Shown: one piece after another, positions 8,808 to 17,527 of the stretch
How the letters are laid out: the number at the start of each line of letters is the position of its first letter
How positions within the stretch are numbered: position 1 is the stretch's first letter
From: Clostridium liquoris
Lineage (GTDB): Bacteria > Bacillota > Clostridia > Clostridiales > Clostridiaceae
Length of the DNA stretch: 64,000 nucleotides
Assembly: GCF_002995785.1 (NCBI RefSeq)
Contig: NZ_PVXO01000073.1
Location: forward strand, 90,567-154,566
Direction: 5' to 3'
Translations under genes and position numbers: made by a program
The notes under the pieces: generated by a model
Databases searched by the model: none
The model's input: only the letters and a program-made list of their open reading frames with translations
What the model was told of the DNA's origin: nothing

Positions 8808-11450
8808 CTATTTTAAATTATTTATTCTCTCCATTACTGAGCTAAGCATTTCCCTATATTTCTCTCCCTTAGCTTTTTCTTCATTTACTACTGCTTCAGG
8901 AGCTTTAGCTACGAATCCTTTATTAGAAAGTTTCTTTTCTACTCTTTCTATTTCTTTTTCTAATTTTACTTTTTTCTTATTTAATCTATCTAATTCTTTT
9001 TCTAAATCTACTAAATCAAGCAATGGCATATACATTTCTGCACCCTTTGTAACTGCTGAAACTGCATTTTCTGGTACCTCATCTTTTGAATTTAAGAAAA
9101 TGACTTTACTAGCAGAAGCTAGTTTTTCAAAATAAACTTTCCCTGATTCAAAAGCATCTTTTCCTTCCATAGCATAAATCATAACCTTAGCTTTCCTTGA
9201 AGGAGGTACATTCATTTCAACTCTAACATTTCTAAGAGCCTTTATTGCTTCTATAATATAGTCCATATTTTCTTCTGCTTTTTCATCTTTTAATTCTTCC
9301 TTATATTCTGGCCACTTAGAAGTTGTTATAGTCTTTTCTTTATCTTGAATATGAGTATATATTTCTTCAGTTATAAATGGCATTACTGGGTGTAATAATT
9401 TAAGTCCTGTAGTAAGAACATTAAATAATACATTGAATACTACTCCCTTAGCCTTTTCATCTTCACCATATAACACGGGTTTTACAAGTTCAATATACCA
9501 ATCACAGAATTCACTCCACATAAAATCATAAACCTTTTGTGATGCCATCCCCAATTCATATTTTTCTATGTTTTCTGTTACCTCTTTTACTACAGTATTT
9601 GCTCTAGATAAAATCCATTTATCAGCTGCTGTATAATCTTTGCAATTCTTATACTTTTCCATAATATCTTTATCAAGATACATCATAACAAATCTTGATG
9701 CATTCCATATCTTATTTGCAAAGTTTCTAGCTGCTTCTACTTTTTCTTCATAGAATCTTATATCATTTCCTGGAGCGTTACCAGTGATTAACATAAATCT
9801 TAATGCATCAGCTCCATATTTGTCTATTACATCTAATGGATCTACACCATTTCCTAAAGACTTAGACATTTTCTTACCATTGGAATCTCTAACTATACCA
9901 TGTATAAGCACAGTATGGAATGGTATATCATTCATGTTGTGTAATCCTGAGAATATCATTCTAGCAACCCAGAAGAATATAATATCATATCCTGTAACAA
10001 GCACATCTGTTGGATAGAAGTATTCTAGATCCTCTGTTTTATCTGGCCAGCCTAAAGTAGAAAATGGCCATAATGCCGAACTAAACCATGTATCAAGTAC
10101 ATCCTCATCCTGTTTTAAATTATGACTTGAACATTTTGTACATTGTGTTGGTTCTTCCATAGATACTATCATTTCGCCACAATCCTGACAATACCATACT
10201 GGTATTCTGTGTCCCCACCATAGTTGTCTTGATATACACCAATCCTGAATGTTTTCCATCCAGTTAAAATATATTTTATCAAATCTTTCAGGGACAAATT
10301 TAATCTGTTTATTTTTTACAACATCAATAGCTGGTTTTGCAAGTTCTGCCATTTTTACATACCACTGTTTTGATATCATAGGTTCAATAACTGTGCCGCA
10401 TCTATCATGGCAGCCCACATTATGTGAGTGATCTTTTATACTTACTAAAAATCCCTGCTGCTTTAAATCTTCTACAATAGCTTTTCTAGCTTCATATCTA
10501 TCCATTCCAGCATATTTCCCGCCTAAAGCATTTATAGTTCCATCTTCATTCATAATTACAATCTCTGGAAGGTTATGTCTTTTGCCAACTTCATAGTCAT
10601 TTGGATCATGAGCTGGAGTTATTTTAACAGCTCCTGTTCCAAATTCTATATCTACATAATCGTCAGCTACTATAGGAATTTCTCTATTTACCAAAGGAAG
10701 CATAAGCTTTTTGCCTACTAAATGAGTATATCTTTCATCCTTTGGATTAACAGCTACAGCAGTATCTCCAAGCATTGTTTCAGGTCTAGTAGTAGCTATT
10801 TCTAAATATTCATCTGCCCCTATAACAGGATATTTAATATGCCAAAAATGTCCTTCTTGTTCTTCATATTCAATTTCTGCATCTGATAATGCAGTCATAC
10901 ATTTTGGACACCAGTTAACTATTCTATTTCCACGATAAATTAATCCTTCATTATATAACTTTACAAATACTGCTCTTACAGCTTTGCTTAAATTTTCATC
11001 CATAGTGAAGCTTTCTCTTGTAAAGTCTGCTGAAACTCCCATTTTCTTAAGCTGAGTTCTTATTCTTTCTCTGTATTTCTCGGTCCATTCCCATACTTTT
11101 TCTAGGAAAGCTTCTCTTCCCATTTCCTTCTTTACAAGTCCCTGTTTTAATAGTTCATTTTCAACCTTTACTTCTGTAGCTATACTTGCATGGTCTTCGC
11201 CTGGAAGCCATAGTGTGCTGTAGCCTTGCATTCTTTTAACTCTAATTAAGAAGTCTTGCAAACTACTATCTAATGCATGACCTAAATGTAATTTACCTGT
11301 TATATTTGGAGGTGGCATTATTATAGTAAAAGGTTTTTTATTTTTATCCACCTTTGGTGTAAAATACTTTTCTTCCTCCCAAACCTTGTATATTCTTTCT
11401 TCAAATTCTTTGGGATTATAAGTTTTTGCGATATTTAAATTTTCATTCAT
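8808..11450 (-). CDS. valS: Valyl-tRNA synthetase
   Basis: Class I aminoacyl-tRNA synthetase charging tRNA-Val. The reading frame is open from 11483, but I choose ATG at 11450 (880 residues). AAGGAGG lies eight bases upstream of it, and the longer version would run into the T-box antiterminator region. The HIGH-type motif HLGH is at residues 55-58 and KMSKS at about 523-527. The zinc-type pair CQDCGEMIV ... CTKCSSH occurs in the middle. The C-terminal coiled coil typical of ValRS ([26 protein letters not shown]) is present. Expression is expected to rise when uncharged tRNA-Val accumulates. Confidence 0.97.
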   Translation of the reverse strand: MNENLNIAKTYNPKEFEERIYKVWEEEKYFTPKVDKNKKPFTIIMPPPNITGKLHLGHALDSSLQDFLIRVKRMQGYSTLWLPGEDHASIATEVKVENELLKQGLVKKEMGREAFLEKVWEWTEKYRERIRTQLKKMGVSADFTRESFTMDENLSKAVRAVFVKLYNEGLIYRGNRIVNWCPKCMTALSDAEIEYEEQEGHFWHIKYPVIGADEYLEIATTRPETMLGDTAVAVNPKDERYTHLVGKKLMLPLVNREIPIVADDYVDIEFGTGAVKITPAHDPNDYEVGKRHNLPEIVIMNEDGTINALGGKYAGMDRYEARKAIVEDLKQQGFLVSIKDHSHNVGCHDRCGTVIEPMISKQWYVKMAELAKPAIDVVKNKQIKFVPERFDKIYFNWMENIQDWCISRQLWWGHRIPVWYCQDCGEMIVSMEEPTQCTKCSSHNLKQDEDVLDTWFSSALWPFSTLGWPDKTEDLEYFYPTDVLVTGYDIIFFWVARMIFSGLHNMNDIPFHTVLIHGIVRDSNGKKMSKSLGNGVDPLDVIDKYGADALRFMLITGNAPGNDIRFYEEKVEAARNFANKIWNASRFVMMYLDKDIMEKYKNCKDYTAADKWILSRANTVVKEVTENIEKYELGMASQKVYDFMWSEFCDWYIELVKPVLYGEDEKAKGVVFNVLFNVLTTGLKLLHPVMPFITEEIYTHIQDKEKTITTSKWPEYKEELKDEKAEENMDYIIEAIKALRNVRVEMNVPPSRKAKVMIYAMEGKDAFESGKVYFEKLASASKVIFLNSKDEVPENAVSAVTKGAEMYMPLLDLVDLEKELDRLNKKKVKLEKEIERVEKKLSNKGFVAKAPEAVVNEEKAKGEKYREMLSSVMERINNLK

Positions 11451-11734
11451 ATGTATTTCCTCCTTATGCTTATTTTTATACAAAAAGCGCTGCCAATCCT
11501 TAAAGGACGACAGCGCGCGTTACCACCTTTTTTCCTGCAAAACAAATTACAGGCTCTTACAAATTTAACGATTAAGAAAACCGTCTTTACTTACTAGTGT
11601 TTCAGTAAAGAAGCTCAAAAGCTACCTTCAAGGAAACTCATACAGAAAGTCTTTCACCCATTGGACCTTCCTCTCTTGGTACTATTATCCTCTACTCCTC
11701 TTTTTCAAAGCTTTACATATTTAATTATAATAAT
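11451..11734 (-). promoter_or_regulatory. T-box leader of valS with intrinsic terminator
   Basis: Read on the minus strand, the leader contains a stem I with an AGAGAGG element, GGGTGAAAGACTT, a specifier region GAAGGTAGC in which GTA (Val) can be read, and the T-box core AGGTGGTAACGCG at about 11516-11528. The 3' terminator (11482-11516, GCGCTG ... CAGCGC followed by TTTTT) comes before the valS ribosome binding site. The T-box core and terminator are clear; the exact specifier frame was not checked by folding. Confidence 0.92.
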
Positions 11735-11738
11735 CTTT

Positions 11739-11766
11739 ATTATAACCTAATTTAATAAACTGTCAA
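11739..11766 (-). promoter_or_regulatory. Sigma-A promoter of the valS T-box transcript
   Basis: A perfect TTGACA (-35, 11761-11766) and a perfect TATAAT (-10, 11739-11744) are separated by 16 bp on the minus strand. Transcription should start near 11732. Confidence 0.88.
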
Positions 11767-11788
11767 TAGCATATTGGAGGTATTGGCA

Positions 11789-12406
11789 TTATAGATTAAC
11801 TTTTGAAAGTATTCCTTTTTCCATATCGTTTACTTTAGATTCTAGTTCTTCCATTTCTTTTTTAGCATTGCTTACAAATTGCTCATCCTTTATAGAACCT
11901 AAATTGATCTTTACATTATAAAATGCTGAATGTACTGCTGTTCTGGCAGACATTGCTGCTACAGCTCCATCTGTTACTGCATTTTTGTTACCCTTTAATA
12001 CCACTTTTTCAGCTAATTGAAGTAACTGGAAAGCATCTTTACCTACATTTAATGGAACTGTTGCTGCTCCCTTAAAAGCTGACTGAACACATTTTGTTCT
12101 TTCAGCTTTTTGTTCATCAGTATCCTTTGGCATTTTAAAAGCAGCCATAATCTTGTTGAAAGAATCTGAATCCTCATCTATGTAATTAATAAATTTTTCT
12201 TTATATTCAGAAGCTACTTTTTTAACTTCTTCCATTTCCTTCCTTACTTCATCATAGCCTTTCTTTCCTATTGTAAGATTAGCTACCATCTCGATTAATG
12301 CTGCTGCTGAAGCTGCGCTAAGGGCTGCAATACTTCCACCACCTGGTGCTGGCGATTCTGAAGCTGTTTCATATATAAAATCTTTAACTGACATTTCTTT
12401 AAGCAT
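11789..12406 (-). CDS. fchA: Formiminotetrahydrofolate cyclodeaminase
   Basis: A 205-residue cyclodeaminase/cyclohydrolase-family protein. The N-terminal SPAPGGGSIAALSAA (18-32) is the family signature, followed by long helices. The family converts 5-formimino-THF to 5,10-methenyl-THF plus ammonia, which follows FtcD in histidine fermentation. It is last in ftcD-folT-fhs-fchA, which supports that activity over a serine-cycle methenyl-THF cyclohydrolase. AGGAGGC precedes the ATG. A short hairpin separates it from fhs. Confidence 0.9.
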   Translation of the reverse strand: MLKEMSVKDFIYETASESPAPGGGSIAALSAASAAALIEMVANLTIGKKGYDEVRKEMEEVKKVASEYKEKFINYIDEDSDSFNKIMAAFKMPKDTDEQKAERTKCVQSAFKGAATVPLNVGKDAFQLLQLAEKVVLKGNKNAVTDGAVAAMSARTAVHSAFYNVKINLGSIKDEQFVSNAKKEMEELESKVNDMEKGILSKVNL

Positions 12407-12446
12407 AATAGTTGCCTCCTAAATTAATATTTTTTAATTATCCTTT

Positions 12447-12479
12447 AAGGTATGCCCTTTTATAAGAGAGACATACCTT
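12447..12479. other. Intercistronic hairpin between fhs and fchA
   Basis: The 8-bp arms AAGGTATG (12447-12454) and CATACCTT (12472-12479) lie in the 97-base gap. On the minus strand no clear T run follows. It is more likely an mRNA stability or partial-termination element than a full stop. Confidence 0.45.
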
Positions 12480-12503
12480 AGAGGTATTTAAAAGGTTGAC
12501 TTA

Positions 12504-14183
12504 TTAGAATAAACCTGATATAACACCATTCTCATCAATATCCATTTTTTCTGCTGCTGGAACCTTTGGAAGTCCTGGCATAACCATTATGTTGCCTGTC
12601 TGGCATACTATAAATCCAGCACCGGCTGATACTCTAACATCCTTAACATTAATCCTAAATCCTTTAGGTGCTCCTACAATACTTGGATCATCAGTAAATG
12701 AGAATTGAGTTTTAGCCATACATATTGGCAATTTATCTAATCCTAATTCTTCAAGTTTTTTAATCTGTTTCATAGCAGCTGGAGCTATATCAACTCCATC
12801 TCCACCATAGATTTCTCTTACTATTGTATCAAGTTTTTCAGGTATTGAAGCTTCTACATCATAAATTGGTTTGTAGTGAGATTCCTTAGTTTGTAGAATA
12901 TTAACAAGCTTTTCAGCCATTTCTATTCCGCCTTCTCCACCTTTTGCCCAACATTCATTTAATGAAACTTCAACTCCAAATTCTTTACATTTATTCATTA
13001 ATAGTTCTATTTCAGCTTCTGTATCATTTGAAAATCTATTAACAGCAACTAATACTGGTAAGCCAAACTTTCTCATACTTTCAACTTGTCTAGCTAAGTT
13101 TGCAAATCCTTTATCTAATGCTTCTAAGTTTTCATTTCCCAATTCTGTTTTCTTAACTCCACCATGCATTTTTAAAGCTCTAATTGTAGCAACTACAACA
13201 ACTGCATCTGGTTTTAAGTTGCCATATCTACATTTTATATCTAAGAATTTTTCAGCACCAAGGTCAGCACCGAAGCCTGCTTCTGTTACAACTATATCGC
13301 CTAATTTCAATGCTAATTTTGTTGCTATTAAGGAGTTACATCCATGGGCAATATTTGCAAATGGTCCACCATGAATAAGAGCTGGTGTATTTTCAAGAGT
13401 TTGAACAATATTTGGCTTTATAGCATCTTTTAATAACATTGCCATAGCACCATTTACTTTTAAATCTTTAGCTGTTACTGGGTTTCCATCAAGATCATAA
13501 GCAACTATTATTTTTCCTAATCTATCTTTTAAATCCATTAAGTCATTTGCAAGACAAAGTATAGCCATAACTTCAGATGCAACTGTAATCGTAAATCCAT
13601 CTTCTCTTACAAATCCACAAGCTTTTCCACCAAGTCCTACTGTAACATGCCTTAAAGCTCTATCATTCATGTCTATTACTCTTTTCCAAACTATCTGTCT
13701 TGAATCAATTCTTAAAGCATTTCCCTGATGAATATGGTTATCTATTGCAGCTGATAAAAGGTTGTTAGCTGAAGTTATAGCGTGCATATCTCCAGTGAAA
13801 TGTAAGTTTATATCTTCCATTGGAACAACCTGAGAATATCCACCACCTGCTGCTCCACCTTTAATTCCAAATACTGGTCCTAAGGATGGTTCTCTTAGTG
13901 CTATAAATGCTTTCTTTCCTATTTTATTTAAAGCCTGACCTAATCCTATTGAAGTTGTTGATTTACCTTCACCTGCTGGTGTTGGGCTTATAGCTGTAAC
14001 TAATACTAATTTTCCATTAGGTGTATCTTTTAATCTTTTAAATGCATCCAATGATATTTTAGCTTTATATTTTCCGTAAAGTTCTAATTCATCATCTAAA
14101 ACTCCATACTTTTCAGCTATTTCAGCTATTGGCTTCATGGTTGCACTTTGTGCTATTTCGATATCACTTGGTACTTTATTCAT
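12504..14183 (-). CDS. fhs: Formate-tetrahydrofolate ligase
   Basis: Interconverts formate plus THF plus ATP with 10-formyl-THF. In histidine fermentation it can run backwards and yield ATP. The frame is open from 14201, but ATG at 14183 (559 residues, the usual length) is preferred. GAGGTGG lies nine bases upstream and the N-terminus [12 protein letters not shown] is typical. The phosphate loop TPAGEGKST is at 68-76; other blocks are [33 protein letters not shown] and [13 protein letters not shown]. It lies between folT and fchA in the ftcD operon, which assigns it to formyl-group disposal rather than only biosynthesis. Confidence 0.97.
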   Translation of the reverse strand: MNKVPSDIEIAQSATMKPIAEIAEKYGVLDDELELYGKYKAKISLDAFKRLKDTPNGKLVLVTAISPTPAGEGKSTTSIGLGQALNKIGKKAFIALREPSLGPVFGIKGGAAGGGYSQVVPMEDINLHFTGDMHAITSANNLLSAAIDNHIHQGNALRIDSRQIVWKRVIDMNDRALRHVTVGLGGKACGFVREDGFTITVASEVMAILCLANDLMDLKDRLGKIIVAYDLDGNPVTAKDLKVNGAMAMLLKDAIKPNIVQTLENTPALIHGGPFANIAHGCNSLIATKLALKLGDIVVTEAGFGADLGAEKFLDIKCRYGNLKPDAVVVVATIRALKMHGGVKKTELGNENLEALDKGFANLARQVESMRKFGLPVLVAVNRFSNDTEAEIELLMNKCKEFGVEVSLNECWAKGGEGGIEMAEKLVNILQTKESHYKPIYDVEASIPEKLDTIVREIYGGDGVDIAPAAMKQIKKLEELGLDKLPICMAKTQFSFTDDPSIVGAPKGFRINVKDVRVSAGAGFIVCQTGNIMVMPGLPKVPAAEKMDIDENGVISGLF

Positions 14184-14217
14184 AATAATCATCCACCTCA
14201 TCTAATTATTTTTTATA

Positions 14218-14733
14218 TTATTGTAGAACATTATTTATCTTTCTTACAAGAGAAGTATTTTTAAGAGAATATACAATTGTCATAAATACAATGGTTTCTA
14301 TTGGAATAAACACTATATTTTTTACAAGTCTTATTGGTAATAACACCATAAATGCTTTTCCTGTCATCATAGAAAGCCATAGTGTATTTAAGCCTACATC
14401 TACTAAAACTATTTTTAATATTACTGATATTATAACACTTTTATATGTAATTTCCTTTTTATAAAAGAACATCCCATATATTACTCCACATAAAAACGCA
14501 CTTATTGTAAATCCTATAAAGAAAGATCCTGCAGGGAAAAGTGTTGCCCCAATCACATCTATTACGGCATTTATTATTCCTCCAAATAAAGGTCCAAAGA
14601 ATACCCCCGCTAACATTGTTGGAATAAATCCAAATCCTATTCTTAAAATAGGCAGTTGAATTGAAAAGAATCTGCTGATTATTACTCCAATTGCTATAAA
14701 TAAGGCTGCATAAACTATCTTTTTTGTTTTCAA
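14218..14733 (-). CDS. folT: ECF transporter S component for folate
   Basis: A 171-residue integral membrane protein with about six helices, matching FolT-type S components: MKTKKIVYAALFIAIGVIISRFF ... RIGFGFIPTMLAGVFFGPLFGGIINAVIDVIGATLFPAG. It binds the vitamin and docks with a shared EcfAAT module, which is not in this window. The start is TTG at 14733 with GGGGGAG five bases upstream. It sits between ftcD and fhs, both folate-dependent, which makes folate the natural substrate. No THF riboswitch was recognised upstream. Confidence 0.87.
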   Translation of the reverse strand: MKTKKIVYAALFIAIGVIISRFFSIQLPILRIGFGFIPTMLAGVFFGPLFGGIINAVIDVIGATLFPAGSFFIGFTISAFLCGVIYGMFFYKKEITYKSVIISVILKIVLVDVGLNTLWLSMMTGKAFMVLLPIRLVKNIVFIPIETIVFMTIVYSLKNTSLVRKINNVLQ

Positions 14734-14842
14734 TTGTACTCCCCCATTTACCTGTATTTTATGAATACTCTTTCATTTTCTTAAATCATGTACTATAATG
14801 TATCTAAAGGTTTTTTTCTAAAGAGTTATATTGAGTTTTTAT

Positions 14843-14884
14843 GGGGCTGTGGCATTTAGAATTTATTATTAGTGCCACAGCCTC
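14843..14884. other. 12-bp hairpin between ftcD and folT
   Basis: GGGGCTGTGGCA (14843-14854) pairs with TGCCACAGCCTC (14873-14884). The T-rich side lies on the plus strand, so for the minus-strand operon it looks like an mRNA end-protecting or processing hairpin, or a partial terminator, rather than a standard one. Confidence 0.6.
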
Positions 14885-14916
14885 ATTTATTTATTTAAAG
14901 GAATTTTCAAAGCAAA

Positions 14917-15810
14917 TTATTCAAGTAATCTTTTTTCAAGAATCTGATTCATATCAAAATTTTCAATTTGTAAGTAATATTCAGCACAATCAAGTAATGC
15001 TTTCATTGGAACTGTTCCTATTACTTCACTTCCTATTACTGGGACACCATATCTTTTAGCTTCCATCTTTACCATTTCAAAAGCTCTGTATACTGATGTC
15101 TTTTCATAGTTTACAAGGTTCATGGAAACTTGAACTATGTTTCTTTCCTCCAATTTTAATCCTATTGCTTTAACAAATCTTAATCCGCCACCAATAAATC
15201 TTACCTTTTTAGCTATAGCGCTTGCTATTTCTACATTATCAGTTCCTAAGTTAACATTAAATGCTACTAATGAAACTCTAGCTCCTACAGCAGTACATCC
15301 GCTCTTAGCATTCATAGCATGTGGTCCAAAATCTGGCTTCCATTCTTCAGCCTTAATTTTTTCGAAGAATCCCTCATACTGTCCTTTTCTAATATCTGCT
15401 AAATTCTTTCTTTCAGGCTTTGTTGCTGCATCCTCATATAAGTATACTGGAATTCCCCAGTTTCCAATTGCCTCACCAACTTCTTTAGCTAACTGAATAC
15501 ATTCTTCCATTGTAACATCTGATACTGGTGTAAATGGAACCACATCTGTTGCTCCCATTCTTGGATGTCCGCCTTGATGTTTAGTCATATCTATAAGTTC
15601 TGTTGCTACTTTTGCTGCATTTATAACTGCTTCTTTTACTTGTCCTGGTGCTCCTATCATTGTAACAACTGTTCTATTATGATCTTCATCTGGTAAATAA
15701 TCTAATAATTTTACCCCTTTAACTTTTCTTACTTCGTCAACTATTTTTTCAATAAGTACCTTATCTCTTCCTTCACTAAAATTTGGTACACATTCAACTA
15801 ATTTTGCCAT
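14917..15810 (-). CDS. ftcD: Glutamate formimidoyltransferase
   Basis: Transfers the formimino group of N-formiminoglutamate to tetrahydrofolate, releasing glutamate. The 297-residue protein holds only the transferase N and C subdomains. The cyclodeaminase half present in the fused vertebrate enzyme is supplied by separate FchA. MAKLVECVPNFSEGRD is the family start. HQGGHPRMGATDVVPF contains H82, equivalent to the catalytic histidine of the porcine enzyme. AAGGAGGAG precedes ATG 15810. It is first gene of the ftcD-folT-fhs-fchA unit, transcribed from the direct-repeat promoter at 15924-15955. Confidence 0.96.
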   Translation of the reverse strand: MAKLVECVPNFSEGRDKVLIEKIVDEVRKVKGVKLLDYLPDEDHNRTVVTMIGAPGQVKEAVINAAKVATELIDMTKHQGGHPRMGATDVVPFTPVSDVTMEECIQLAKEVGEAIGNWGIPVYLYEDAATKPERKNLADIRKGQYEGFFEKIKAEEWKPDFGPHAMNAKSGCTAVGARVSLVAFNVNLGTDNVEIASAIAKKVRFIGGGLRFVKAIGLKLEERNIVQVSMNLVNYEKTSVYRAFEMVKMEAKRYGVPVIGSEVIGTVPMKALLDCAEYYLQIENFDMNQILEKRLLE

Positions 15811-15851
15811 GGTAAACTCCTCCTTAAATTTTATATAAGTTCTATTAATTA

Positions 15852-15893
15852 TAGTGTTTATTTTATAGTATTTATTTTATAGTGTTTACTTTA
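15852..15893. repeat. Three tandem 14-bp repeats in the ftcD leader
   Basis: The units are 15852-15865 (TAGTGTTTATTTTA), 15866-15879 (TAGTATTTATTTTA) and 15880-15893 (TAGTGTTTACTTTA). They lie between the TATAAT (15924-15929) and the ftcD start, and so would be transcribed as the 5' leader. Confidence 0.8.
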
Positions 15894-15923
15894 AAAGCAC
15901 AATTTTTTGTTTTTTCTGACTTT

Positions 15924-15955
15924 ATTATACTACATATCCATCAACAAATCGTCTA
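15924..15955 (-). promoter_or_regulatory. SARP-type direct-repeat promoter of ftcD operon
   Basis: On the minus strand AGACG (reverse complement of 15950-15954) and TGATG (15939-15943) are direct repeats with 11-bp period. The second ends 9 bp before TATAAT (15924-15929). There is no -35 TTGACA. The same geometry is seen at the hutU and DapF-like promoters. The second repeat is degenerate here. The -10 box is sure; the operator is an inference from the three-way comparison. Confidence 0.7.
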
Positions 15956-15995
15956 ATTTTTGCAATAATTCGCAAACCTTTATAAATCTTGGCTT

Positions 15996-16010
15996 AATTT
16001 GTAGACGCTA
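15996..16010 (+). promoter_or_regulatory. Upstream inverted copy of the TAGACG element
   Basis: AATTTGTAGACGCTA reads on the plus strand, opposite to ftcD. It matches 14 of 15 bases of the element at 34787-34801 upstream of hutU. It may be an auxiliary binding site. Confidence 0.45.
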
Positions 16011-16033
16011 ATATTGATGTGGCTAATTATACA

Positions 16034-17266
16034 TTATTTAAAATAATTCATAAACCATACTATATTAGGTATTCCAACTAAGTCTATTAAGAATGCTCCG
16101 ACTAATGGAACTATCAAGAATGCTTTTGTTGAAGGACCATATTTTTCTGTTACAGCTCCCATATTAGCTATAGCGTTTGGAGTAGCTCCAAGTCCATGTC
16201 CAGCCATACCAGCTGCCATAACCGCTGCATCGAAATCTTTTCCCAATGCTTTGAATACAATAAATAGTGTATAAAATATCATAAATACTACCTGAGCCAT
16301 TAATACCACTATCATTGGGCCTGCTAAACTTGCTAATTCCCAAAGTTTTAATGTCATCAAAGCCATGGATAAGAATATTCCTAAACTTACATCTCCAATC
16401 AAATCAATGGTATAAAAATCTAATTTAACAATTTTAAACTTATCATTTAAGTTTCTGAATATAACCGCAGTAAACATTGCCCCTACATAGCCTGGAAGTG
16501 CTGCGCCTGTTGTTTTAGTAATCCATGTACTTGCCATAGCTCCAATAGTCATACAAACAGTTATAACTGCTAATTGAAGCAAAAATACTGACGAAGTAAC
16601 ATTAGATTTTTCACTAATACCTGCCGCTTCCTTATAAGATTCTCCAACTGATTCATCAACTTCTGTTGGTTTTAAATCATATTTATCTATTAAATGTTTA
16701 GCTATAGGACCGCCTATCAACCCACCAGCTATAAGTCCAAATGTAGCAGCTGCTATAGCAACTGTAGTTGCACTTTGAACTCCTAAAGCTTCTGCTGTTG
16801 GCCCAAAGGCTGCCGCTGCACCATGCCCGCCTTCCATAGAAACAGCACCCATCATAACTCCAAGTATAGGATGAATATGAACCAGCTTAGCCATTGAAAC
16901 CCCAATTACATTTTGCATTACTGCCATTATGGAACATAATATCCAATATATAATCAATGGTTTTCCACCTTTTTTTACAAGGCCAAAGCTTGCACCAAGC
17001 CCGATAGTTGTAAAGAATGCTATCATAAAAGGTGATTGAAATGTGGTATCCATACTTATTGTTATAATATTGCTCTGTTTTAAAATTAAAGCTAAAATTG
17101 AAAATAAAAGTCCACCGATTACTGGAGCAGGTATGCAAAACCTTTCAAAGAAATTAATTTTCTTTCTTAAATAGGTACCTAAAAATAATAGCAAAAGTGA
17201 TAATGCTAAAGTTGCAATCATGTCAACGTTTAATGTTAATACTCCCTTTACAATTTCTATTTTCAT
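16034..17266 (-). CDS. gltS: Sodium/glutamate symporter (first copy)
   Basis: A 410-residue polytopic membrane protein of the ESS (GltS) family moving glutamate with Na+. Typical blocks are FCIPAPVIGGLLFSIL, the glycine-rich reentrant-like segments GAVSMEGGHGAAAAFGP and GMAGHGLGATPNAIANM, and the end FLIVPLVGAFLIDLVGIPN. It is more distant from the three tandem paralogues at 40-44 kb than those are from each other, for example SMEGGHG against TMTGGHG. It lies just upstream of ftcD in the hut island but has its own sigma-54-type promoter (17305-17321), so it is separately controlled. Direction of transport (uptake or release of glutamate) cannot be told. Confidence 0.93.
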   Translation of the reverse strand: MKIEIVKGVLTLNVDMIATLALSLLLLFLGTYLRKKINFFERFCIPAPVIGGLLFSILALILKQSNIITISMDTTFQSPFMIAFFTTIGLGASFGLVKKGGKPLIIYWILCSIMAVMQNVIGVSMAKLVHIHPILGVMMGAVSMEGGHGAAAAFGPTAEALGVQSATTVAIAAATFGLIAGGLIGGPIAKHLIDKYDLKPTEVDESVGESYKEAAGISEKSNVTSSVFLLQLAVITVCMTIGAMASTWITKTTGAALPGYVGAMFTAVIFRNLNDKFKIVKLDFYTIDLIGDVSLGIFLSMALMTLKLWELASLAGPMIVVLMAQVVFMIFYTLFIVFKALGKDFDAAVMAAGMAGHGLGATPNAIANMGAVTEKYGPSTKAFLIVPLVGAFLIDLVGIPNIVWFMNYFK

Positions 17267-17304
17267 ATTAATCCTCCCTTTTTTTATTTTTTATAATATT
17301 ATAT

Positions 17305-17321
17305 AGCAAAATTCATGCCAA
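17305..17321 (-). promoter_or_regulatory. Sigma-54 promoter of gltS
   Basis: TTGGCATGAATTTTGCT on the minus strand has the invariant GG (-24) and GC (-12) separated by exactly 10 bases. It lies about 40 bases before the gltS start. Confidence 0.75.
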
Positions 17322-17375
17322 CACATTTATCAACCAAATATTCAGTAAAATGTAACTTTTCTGAATTATTCTACC

Positions 17376-17407
17376 CTGCACTTTTTGCCGCACTGCAATT
17401 TTTGCAG
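17376..17407. promoter_or_regulatory. Twin dyads, likely enhancer sites for a sigma-54 activator
   Basis: CTGCAATTTTTGCAG (17393-17407) is a perfect dyad CTGCAA-N3-TTGCAG. CTGCACTTTTTGCCG (17376-17390) is an imperfect copy 17 bp away. They lie 55-85 bp upstream of the -24 element, where upstream activator sites are expected. Confidence 0.6.
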
Positions 17408-17527
17408 GCTATTTTCAAAATATTTAATCTCTTTAATATTTTTCTCTAGCAATTTAAGAGGAATAATTCTATAATTGTCGAAATAATAGATAATATACAA
17501 GAATATAATATAAAGGACGGGATATTT

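Noticed and set aside
11451..11483. N-terminal extension of valS to ATG 11483
   Set aside because: It would start at the foot of the T-box terminator without a ribosome binding site, whereas ATG 11450 has a perfect AAGGAGG at eight bases.
14734..14916. Possible THF riboswitch before folT
   Set aside because: I looked for the conserved THF aptamer blocks before this folate transporter gene and saw none, only a simple 12-bp hairpin.
14841..15059. Small plus-strand reading frame across the ftcD end
   Set aside because: It lies antisense to ftcD and a hairpin, has no ribosome binding site and shows no family pattern.
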